Below, piece after piece: positions 55,265 through 64,000 of a stretch of 64,000 bases of DNA. Location: assembly GCA_007115705.1 (NCBI GenBank), contig QXEO01000531.1:13908888-13972887 (forward strand), read 5' to 3'. Origin of the DNA: Dactylis glomerata. Taxonomy: Eukaryota; Streptophyta; Magnoliopsida; Poales; Poaceae. Each line of letters begins with the position of its first letter. The stretch's first letter is position 1. Position numbers and translations under genes: made by a program. The notes beneath the pieces are model-generated. The model was given only the letters and a program-made list of their open reading frames with translations, had not been told where the DNA came from and searched no databases.

Positions 55265-58184
55265 AACTCCTGCTCGTCCTCGAGTAGGTAAGTGATAACA
55301 AAAGAAATAATTTTTGAGGTGACATGCACCTACATAATCTTGACCATATATGTAAGCGTTGTGCTCTGGGATCAAAGAACTTAAAACATGGGCATGAAAG
55401 ATATAATCTTGATAGAAGAAACTTAGCAACCATGTTATAACATAAAAATGAACACAAACAAAAGATCATGAAAATGAAACAATGAAAGTCAAACGTGTGT
55501 TCAAATCATAAGGAAAAACATATAAATGGTTTTCAGCTTGTCCTTCATGAGAGAGCAAAACATAAATGCATAGGACACCTTCAAGTTTAAGAGGGCGACT
55601 AGATACAAGTAATTTAAGAACAAGTGAAACCAACAATATGAATCAATCAATGAAAACTTTGGGACAACGCACATTATACTCAGAATGACAACTATGCTCT
55701 CTTAATGGTGCATAAAGATAGAAGGTGGAGACTCAACATAAAAGTAAAAGAAGGGCCCTTCGCGGAGGGAAGCAGTGATTGCTAGTTTTATAAACCTTCA
55801 AAAATTATGGTACTTACCGGCTTTGAGCTCTCATTGCCCCCATCATAAGCATCTTGAATGGTTAAAGTTAATGCGAGAACACTTATGCTGCATATGCTTG
55901 ACAAATCATAAGTTGAAAACCTCGTGTCCCGTGAAATACGAATACCTAAACCTCATGCTACTCGACTTAGAGTCCCAAGCAAGCTCTTGTCATTATAAAT
56001 ATATGTGTATCATCAAGAACCGCCAACGGGGTACCTCCGTGCCCGATGACATGGAACAAGCCCACATCAAAATGACAGGACAAACAGACAATGAACACCT
56101 TGGCATCTCTTTTATTTACCATTGGTATAGCTTTTTATTGCGAGATGCATCGTCGAATGTTCACTATGGGCATGCTGTAAATTTCCACCATGAATTATGC
56201 ATGGCTTAGATTAGCGGCCCAGGCATTTCCCTAACACATATAAAAACTCCATGATCCCGCAAGATTCCCAACTTATTTCACATCGCGAGTATCCATAAAC
56301 AAAAGATCACGATATCAACTCAAATGAAAGATAGTGCAATGTTGAAAGCTTGCCCCATGATGGCATGGCTAGGCTAATTCCCAACTTACAACTTGCAAGC
56401 ACAACAACTCAACATAAGAGACCACAATGTCCAAATTTTAAAACGAGAAAAGTAAAGTGTGCCATCCGGTTCGTGAGAGCTTTACTGACCAATTTTCGCA
56501 TAACACCAAAAAGAGTTTAATTTGAAGGATAGATAAAAGCAAGTCAAATGTACTTTGGAATAGCAAATTGCTAATAGGTATGTATGGTGGACACAATGGC
56601 AAACTTGGTTTTTAGGAGTTGGATGCACGAGTAGAGCTCATACTCAGTACAAAGTGAAGGCTAGCAAAAGACTGGGAGCGACCAACTAAGAGAGCAATAA
56701 TGGCCATAATCATGCATAGCGACAAAGCGACATTAAAAGAAGCATAAGATGGAATCAAAAGTCAAAAACTAAATGATCATAGAGGCAATGGCGACTTTGT
56801 ATGAGTCAAACATGTCTGAACATGTGCCAAGTCAACCCAAATAAAGCATCAAAGGAGAAAACCAAAATAATGCTTCCAAATAATTAAAACAACGCATGAT
56901 TTTTTCAAAGGCTCATTATGCAATCTCAGTTATTTGAGACAACTCATGCTACAGCAAAACCACTAAGAATACTATCAAAAAGACATCAAGCATGACATGC
57001 AAAAGCCTAGGCCGCAGTCTACACAAGCTCTTTCTTGTACCTCTTTTTTGCATAAAACTTTTTCTCTTTTCCAACACCATTCGAACTTTTTATAACCAAC
57101 TCTTTTGATGAAAACCAATAAGGTCCAGAGGCAAAAATACACCTTGATGCAAATATATAACAATATCTGAACACATATCAAGGCGAAAATCGAAAGCTAA
57201 ACGCAGTTCTAGAAAAAGAAGAACACACGTTGAAACGATAAGAGTGAAAAACGGAGTGTTCTTGGCAAATGAAAAGCAAGGCAACTTCTCCAAAAGGAAT
57301 TTGTTGGGTTCCAACCATTTATTGCTGCAAACAAAACAAAACTAAACTGAAAACTAAAAACAACTGACGCTCCAAGAAAAACGCATAATGCATGAAGCAA
57401 TAAAAATATAGTATTTTGAAAGGTGACCTGATTTTTGCCGATGAAGAAGGGGTGCCTCGGGGGCATCCCCAAGCTTTGATGCTTGTACTTCTTGGATATT
57501 TCTTGGGGCGACATGGGCATCCCCAAGCTTGAGCTTTTGTCCATTCATCAACTCATCTCATCATTCTCCAATCCCTACCCTTGAAAACTTTCTTCATACA
57601 AAACTAAACACAAATCTATTAGCAACATTAGTGTAAGCATAACATTGAATCAACCCTTTTTGCTTCAGGTTTCAACCTAAAACCACCACATATAAAGCAT
57701 ATACTACTTTAGCAACTTCCCCAAAAGTTTTGTGATCAAAAGAACTCAAAAAGAAAGCGATAAAGCGGCAAACACAAATATTGGCAGAAATCTGTCAAAA
57801 CAGAACAGCTGACAAAGGTCGAAATTTTAGAGGGTTTTCTGTTGCTCAAATCAAAAAGTGTTCAACTAATGAAAGTTTGGATATAACCTGGGGCATATGC
57901 AGAAGAAATAGGAGGTCCAAAAGATATACAGAGAATTTTCATGAATTTTTATGGTGCAGCACCAAAAACAGTTTTAGGACAGCAACATCCCCAAATCTTA
58001 CCTCGCTCAAATTAGAGGCTTCTCTTGGCACAAAAACGAAATAAAAAGGATAAGGAGAGGTCATTACAGTAGTAATAACTTCCAAGACTCAAATAAAAGA
58101 AAAATAACTGAAATTAAAAACATTGGGTTATCTCCCAAGAGTGCTTTTCTTTAACGCCTTTGAGCTAGGCGCAGAAAATGCGAA
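55265..58184 (-). other. G4 noncoding internal region with a swapped block
   Basis: Matches G1/G5 on both sides, but about 55781-56585 is unrelated to the equivalent G1 block (about 31067-31515). That block contains a 144-codon plus-strand ORF (55775-56209) with no recognised domain, antisense to the element and probably not a gene. The rest has no supported coding sequence. Confidence 0.55.
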
Positions 58185-60249
58185 TCAAGTAATATCAAGC
58201 GATGAAGCATCAAGCTCATAATTTGCTCTAAGAATAGAGTCAAAAAGCAATTTCTTTCTCTTTATAGGGAAGTGTTCCATACCTTTCTTGAGTGGAAATT
58301 GATATTTGATGGTGCCTTCCCTCATATCAATGATGGCACCTACAGTTCGAAGAAAGGGTCTTCCCAAAATAATAGGACATGAAGCATTGCATTCAACATC
58401 CATGACAAGAAAATCAACGGGAACAAGGTTATTGTTAACCATAATAAGAACATCATTAATCATTCCCAAAGGTTTCTTCTTAGCAACATTAGCAATAGGA
58501 ACATCATAATAATACTTTTCAAGCGGTGGTAAATCAAGCATATCATAAATCTTTCTAGGCATGATAGAAATACTAGCACCTAGATCACATAAAGCATGGC
58601 AATCAAAACCATTAACATACATATCAATGATGGGTTCCCAACCATCTTCTAACTTCTTGGGAATATAAGCTTTTTGCTTCAACTTTTCATCCCTAATTTT
58701 CATAAGAGCATTGGTAATATGCTTAGTAAAAGCAACATTTAAAGAACTAGCATTGGGAGTCAAAGCAAGCTTTTGCAAGAACAAAATAACTTCATATATA
58801 TTGCAGCCATCAACATCAAAATCATTAAAGGAAATAGAGTTATTATCTCCTACACTCTGAAAAATTTCAGCACTCTTTTGAGAAAAAGTTTTAGCTGTTT
58901 TAGGCTTTTTAACACTAGGAGTAGGAGTTTTCTCTACACCAATCAAAGTAAGAGGATTGCTAGCATTAGGAATAACATCATTAGAGGTAGTAATGGTACA
59001 TACCTTCATCTCTCTAGCCATCTCATCTTCTCTTTCCCACCTGGCATGCAATTCTGCTAGCATCCTAACATTTTCATCAATTCTAACTTGGATAGCATTA
59101 GCAGTGGCAAAAACATTGTTCTCTTTCACATCATTAGGCAACACTTTTAATTTCAGAAGTTCAACATCATGAGCAAGGCTATCAACCTTAGAAGCAAGAA
59201 TATCAATTTTGCCTAACTTTTCCTCAACAGACTTGTTAAAAGCATTTTGCTTACCGATGAAGTCCTTGAGCATTACCTGAAGCTCAGAGGGCGCGGCCCT
59301 AGTGTTGTTGGAGGAATTACCATAAGAGTTACCATAACCATTACCATTGGTAGAAGGATACGGTCTATAATTGTTACTAGCAAAATTGTTCTTATAAGCA
59401 TTGTTGTTAAAATTATTATTTCTAATGAAGTTTACATCAACAAGCTCTTCTTGAGCAACCAAAGAGGCCAAATGGAACATTATTAGGATCAACATGAGTC
59501 CTATCATTAGAAAGCATAAGCATAATAGCATCAATCTTATCACTCAAGGAAGATGTTTCCTCAACCGAATTTACCTTCTTACCTTGCGGAGCTCTCTCGG
59601 TGTGCCATTCAGAGTAATTTACCATCATATTGTCGAGAAGCTTTGTTGCGTCGCCCAAGGTAAGGGACATAAAAGTGCCTCTAGCAGCTGAATCAAGTAG
59701 GTTCCTCGAAGAAAAATTCAGTCCTGCATAAAAAGTTTGAACAATCATCCAAGTAGTCAGTCCATGAGTGGGACAATTCTTTATCATAGATTTCATTTTT
59801 TCCCAAGCTTGAGCAACATGTTCATTATCAAACTGACTAAACTTCATAATATTGCTACGCAAAGCTATAATCTTAGCAGGAGGATAGTATCTACCAATAA
59901 AAGCATCCTTACACTTAGCCCATGAATCAATACTATTTTTAGGCAAAGACAACAACCAATCCTTAGCTTTTCCTCTCAAAGAAAAAGGAAACAACTTAAG
60001 CTTAATAATATCACTTTCAACATCCTTATATTTCTGCATCTCACATAGCTCAACAAATTTTTTGAGATGAGCTGCAGCATCATCAGTACTAGCACCAAAA
60101 AATTGCTCTTTCATAACAAGGTTCAACAAAGCAGGCTTAATCTCATAAAAATTTGCAGCAGGAGCAGGTGGCGCAATAGGAGTGCAGATAAAATCACTAT
60201 TATTAGTGCTAGTAAAATCACACAACTTGGTATTTTCAGAAGTAGCCAT
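58185..60249 (-). pseudogene. G4 gag-protease, one frameshift
   Basis: Starts at ATG 60249. The Gag domain is visible as FPFSLRGKAKDWLLSLP, FIGRYYPPAKI, TFYAGLNFSSRNLLDSAARG and NNMMVNYSEW-like sequence. A 1-bp insertion (T at 59473, compared with the G5 copy) breaks the frame after about 260 residues. The second part has an Asn/Tyr/Gly-rich linker, a coiled-coil-like stretch and the protease (CDLGASISIMPRKIYDML, then IILGRPFLRTVGAII), ending ...ASSLDIT at 58185. Without the insertion the ORF would be about 688 residues. No RT follows. Confidence 0.82.
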
Positions 60250-60408
60250 TCTAGCAAACTAAAAGCAGACAAGTAAAAACAAGTACAAAGGATTCTAATT
60301 TTTTGGGTTTTTGATAAAACGATGCAAGTAAAAATAAAGTAAAAGCAAAACTTAAAACAAAGTAAAGGATGTGCATGCGAAAACTCCCCTTACAGAAGTC
60401 TTCTTCCT

Positions 60409-60425
60409 CCCCGGCAACGGCGCCA
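60409..60425 (-). other. G4 primer-binding site
   Basis: The minus strand reads TGGCGCCGTTGCCGGGG. It lies 10 bp from the 5' LTR at 60436. Confidence 0.8.
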
Positions 60426-60435
60426 TAAAACTTGT

Positions 60436-62084
60436 TGATGGCGCGATGATGATGGTGCCAGAAAACTTGTTGGCGTTTGTTGATGAAGTAAAAATGACCG
60501 GCCAGTTGGAAACCCCAAGAGAAGATTTGATGAATATAGCAGCAAGTTTTCCCTCAGTTATGAAACCAAGGTTATCAATCCAGTAGGAGGATGACCATAC
60601 GACTGAAGGTGATGCCCGCTAGCTATGTGATGCTCTAACAAGGGTGCCGTTAACGATTTCTTGTTAGCGCGTCTTCAACCAGTCGCAACGTGGAACCTGC
60701 ACACAACACAACCAAATACTTTGTTCCCAACTTACGATGAGGTTGTCAATCTCACCGGTTTGCTTGAAACAAAGGGTATGAGCGTATCGAGTGGAAAGTG
60801 ATAATAGTATGCGAGTAAAGTAAACAGTGCAAGTAAAGTAAACAGGTGATGGCAATATAAAGGAAATAGGACCGGGGTCCACAGTTCACTAGTGGTGTCT
60901 CTCCATAAGATAAAATAATACATGCTGGGTAAACAAATTACAGTTGGGCAATTGATAGAATAAAGACAACGTGCATATGTTGAGAGGATCACTATGAGAT
61001 TTACTCTGGGCATTACAACAAGATACATAGACCGCCATCCAACTGCATCTATGACTAATAATCCACTTGTGGCGAATCAATCCGAGAACTCCACAAGTAT
61101 TAAGTTGCGAACAACAGATAATTGCAATAAGCAAAGTGTGTAATGTAAACAAAGTATATACCCTTGAGCATATGAATTTTGTTTTCCCCCTAGTAGCAAC
61201 ATCACATCTACAACCTTAGAGGTTTCTGTCACTCCCCCAGATTAAATAGAGGCATGAACCCACTATCGAGCATAAATACCCCCTCTTGGAGTCACTAGCA
61301 ACTACTCGGCCAAGATAGCTACTAACAACGGAGAGCATGCAAGATCATAAACAACATAGAGATAACATAAGATAAAATTCAGTACATCAACTCAATCATA
61401 ACACAAATATTCATTGGATCCCAACAAACACAACATGTAGAATTACATAAAGGTAGTCTCGATCATGTAAAGCAGCTCATGAGACCTAAACATGAAGCAC
61501 ATGGTGGAGAAGACAACCATCTAGCTACTGCTATGGACCCATAGTCCAAGGTAGACTACTCACTCATCACGCCGGAGGCAAGCATGGCGATGAAGAAGAC
61601 CTCCAGTGGCGATTCCCCTCTCCGGCAGGGTGCCGGGAAGAGCTTCTGGACCCTCCCGATCTTCAGGTCAACGGCGGCGGCGGATCGCGATGTGTTCTAG
61701 AAAAGTGATCGGGTATTTAGGTTTTTCCCGTCGGGGGGGGGAGGGGGTCTTTATAGGCGAAGGGGCAGCGTCAGAAGTGGACCAGGGGTCCACACCATAG
61801 GCCAGCGCAGGCCAGGGGTGGGCCGCGCCCCCTGGTGGTGTGGCCACCCTCTGGTCCGGCTCCGTCTCCTCTTCGTTGTTCTGGAAGCTCCGTGAAATAT
61901 TTCCAGTGTAACTTTTCTGAAACACAAAAATAGTAGAAAACAGGGAACTAGCACCGTGGCATCTCGTTAATAGGTTAGTTCCAGAAAATGCATAAAAATG
62001 CCATAAAGTGCAACGAAACACTAAACAAATAGTGTAAAACAAGCATGGAGCATCAAAAATTATGGATATGTTGGAGACATATCA
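60436..62084 (-). repeat. G4 5' LTR
   Basis: 1649 bp, partner of the split left LTR. Starts TGATGGCGCGATG and ends GGAGACATATCA. AACAT follows as target duplication. Confidence 0.88.
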
Positions 62085-63360
62085 AACATCATTAATCCTT
62101 CCCAAAGGTTTCTTCTTAGCAACATCAGCAATAGGAACATCATAATAACACTTTTCAAGCGGTGGTAAATCAAGCATATCATAAATTTTTCTAGTCATGA
62201 TAGAAATACTAGCACCTAGATCACATAAAGCATGGCAATCAAAACCATTAACATGCATATCAATGATGGGTTCCCAACCATCTTCTAATTTCTTGGGAAT
62301 AGAGGCTTTTTGCTTCAACTTTTCATCCCTAATTTTCATGAGAGCATTGGTAATATGCTTGGTAAAAGCAACATTTAAAGAACTAGCATTGGGAGTCAAA
62401 GCAAGCTTTTGCAAGAACAAAATAACTTCAGATATATTGCAGCCATCAACATCAAAATTATTAAAGGAAATAGAGCTATCATCTCCTACACTCCGAAAAA
62501 TTTCAGCACTCTTTTGAGAAAAAGTTTTAGCAGTTTTAGGCTTTTTAACACAAGGAGTGGGAGTTTTCTCTAAACCAATCAAAGTAAGAGGATTGCTAGC
62601 ATTAGGAATAACATCATTAGAGGTAGTAATGGTACATACCTTCATCTCTCTAGCCATCTCATCTTCTCTTTCCCACCTGGCATGCAATTCTGCTAGCATC
62701 CTAACATTTTCATCAATTCTAACTTGGATAGCATTAGCAGTAGCAAAAACATTGCTCTCTTTCACCTCATTAGGCAACACTTTTAATTTTAGAAGTTCAA
62801 CATCATGAGCTAGGCTATCAACCTTAGAAGCAAGAATATCAATTTTTCCTAACTTTTCCTCAATAGACTTGTTAAAAGCATTTTTCTTACCGATGAAGTC
62901 CTTGAGCATTGCCTCAAACTCGGAGGGCGCGGCCCTAGTGTTGTTGGAGGAATTACCATAAGAGTTACCATAACCATTACCATTAGTAGAAGGATACGGC
63001 CTATAATTGTTACTAGCAAAATTGTTCCTATAAGCATTGTTGTTAAAATTATTATTTCTAATGAAGTTTACATCAGCACGCTCTTCTTGAGCAACCAAAG
63101 AGGCCAAAGGAACATTATTAGGATCAACATGAGTCCTATCATTAGAGAGCATAAGCATTATAGCATCAATCTTATCACTCAAGGAAGAGGTTTCCTCAAC
63201 AGAATTTACCTTCTTACCTTGTGGAGCCCTCTCGGTCTGCCATTCAGAGTAATTTACCATCATATTGTTGAGAAGCTTTGTTGCGGCGCCCAAGGTAAGG
63301 GACATAAAAGTGCCTCCAGCAGCTGAATCAAGTAGGTTTCTTGAAGAAAAATTCAGTCCT
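62085..63360 (-). pseudogene. G5 gag-protease, N-terminally deleted
   Basis: Similar throughout to the G4 ORF, with an intact frame across the place where G4 has its extra T. It begins abruptly at 63360, where Gag sequence (GLNFSSRNLLDSAAGG) joins the leader next to the primer site. The first roughly 180 residues of Gag and the start codon are missing. At 62085 it is cut by G4 and continues in frame at 27403. An open frame into 63515 runs through primer site and LTR and is artificial. Confidence 0.8.
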
Positions 63361-63378
63361 TGCAGAAGTCTTCTTCCT

Positions 63379-63395
63379 CCCCGGCAACGGCGCCA
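63379..63395 (-). other. G5 primer-binding site
   Basis: The minus strand reads TGGCGCCGTTGCCGGGG. It lies 10 bp from the LTR start at 63406. Confidence 0.8.
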
Positions 63396-63405
63396 GAAAA
63401 CTTGT

Positions 63406-64000
63406 TGATGGAGCGGGGATGATGGTGCCAGAAAACTTGTTGGCATTTGTTGATGAAGTAAAAATGACCGGCCAGTTGGAAACCCCAAGAGAAGGTTTGA
63501 TGAATATTGCAGCAAGTTTTCCCTCAGTTATGAAACCAAGGTAGTCAATCCAGTAGGAGGGAGACAAACGACCGAAGGTGATGCCCACTAGCTTCACGAT
63601 AGCCTTGGACAATTTATAGGGCGCCTCGTCCATGCTTTGCTTTGCGAGTGGCAACGTGGAACCTGCACACAACACAACCAAATACTTTGTTCCCAACTTA
63701 CGATGAGGTTGTCAATCTCACCGGTTTGCTTGAAACAAAGGGTATGAGCGTATCGAGTGGAAAGTGATAATAGTATGCGAGTAAAGTAAACAGTGCAAGT
63801 AAGTAAACAGGTGATGGCAATATAAAGGAAATAGGACCGGGGTCCACAGTTCACTAGTGGTGTATCTCCATAAGATAAAATAATACATGCTGGGTAAACA
63901 AATTACAGTTGGGCAATTGATAGAATAAAGACAACGTGCATATGTCGAGAGGATCACTATGAGATTTACTCTGGGCATTACAACAAGATACATAGACCGC
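63406..64000 (-). repeat. G5 5' LTR, cut by the window end
   Basis: Starts TGATGGAGCGGGGATG and closely follows the G4 LTR, apart from a divergent stretch near 63580-63650. It runs out of the window. Confidence 0.85.

Larger units (their letters stand above)
35741..62084 (-). mobile_element. Gypsy element G4 (segments 35741-37187 and 55013-62084)
   Basis: About 8.5 kb without its inserts. The left LTR (35741-37187 plus 55013-55250) is split by G2; the right LTR is 60436-62084. AACAT flanks both ends (35736-35740 and 62085-62089). The polypurine tract follows 55250 and the primer site is at 60409-60425, so it lies on the minus strand. It encodes gag and a retropepsin only; RT, RNase H and integrase are not recognisable. 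It belongs to the same family as its host G5. Confidence 0.88.
25081..64000 (-). mobile_element. host Gypsy element G5 (segments 25081-27403 and 62085-64000)
   Basis: Minus-strand LTR retrotransposon that received all other elements of this nest. The right segment contains a 5' LTR start at 63406 (cut by the window end), a tRNA-type primer site at 63379-63395 and gag-protease sequence. The left segment contains the end of the protease ORF and about 2 kb of noncoding internal sequence similar to G1 and G4. It is truncated at 25080 by the CACTA element, so its 3' LTR and polypurine tract are missing. The host frame is continuous if the inserts and their duplicated bases are removed. No RT or integrase is recognised in the visible part. 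Confidence 0.75.

Noticed and set aside
55775..56209. 144-aa ORF as a new gene in G4
   Set aside because: Antisense to the element, no recognisable domain, and confined to a swapped noncoding block; mentioned only as context.

Overview
The window is a stretch of a large grass nuclear genome, most likely Triticeae (wheat, Aegilops, barley or rye group). The evidence is one spliced gene of clear grass type (a BABY BOOM-like AP2 factor closely resembling the rice protein as I remember it) set among nested Copia and Gypsy LTR retrotransposons, CACTA, Mutator-like, LINE and Stowaway sequences. Coding density is very low, and nearly all other coding sequence belongs to transposons. There are no CRISPR arrays, operons or prokaryotic features.

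Region 1 (1-5332) is a Mutator-like element whose left end lies outside the window. It carries a broken mudrA-type transposase on the minus strand and a small unrecognised plus-strand ORF converging on it. Region 2 (5333-10231) is intergenic, with an old LTR-like relic and a Stowaway-like MITE. Region 3 (10232-13917) is the BBM-like gene: nine exons including a 9-bp micro-exon, predicted 663 aa, two AP2 domains. Region 4 (13918-17700) holds a LINE 3' fragment and an old Gypsy LTR with a little internal sequence.

Region 5 (17701-25080) is a CACTA element with 23-bp terminal inverted repeats and TGGCGCAT-rich subterminal arrays. It has a broken accessory gene (Transposase_24-like domain plus a C48-protease-like tail lacking its catalytic residues), a viroplasmin/RNase H1-N-like ORF ending in a membrane segment, a tRNA-like relic and an 82-bp palindrome. 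I see no TNP2/DDE transposase in it.

Region 6 (25081-64000) is one nest resolvable to the base by target-site duplications (TSDs). Host Gypsy element G5 (minus strand) was hit twice at target sites offset by 1 bp. One hit is Copia solo LTR C2 (27404-35734, TSD GAACA), itself split by Gypsy G1 (29000-35627). The other is Gypsy G4 (35741-62084, TSD AACAT), split by Gypsy G2 (37188-55007, TSD GGAAG), which is split by full-length Copia C1 (43998-52425, TSD TCTTC). G1, G2, G4 and G5 use the same tRNA-type primer site and share internal modules. No reverse transcriptase or integrase is recognisable in G1, G2, G4 or the visible part of G5, and C1 encodes only wreckage, so all visible elements look non-autonomous.

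The only gene likely to serve the plant directly is BBM. I found no clearly new biological system. The most unusual items are the two overlapping insertion sites, the CACTA element joining two unrelated flanks, its dead protease and membrane-anchored viroplasmin-like ORF, the gag-less G1 element with its own ORF, and the displaced integrase block in C1. All identifications are by eye, without database searches.
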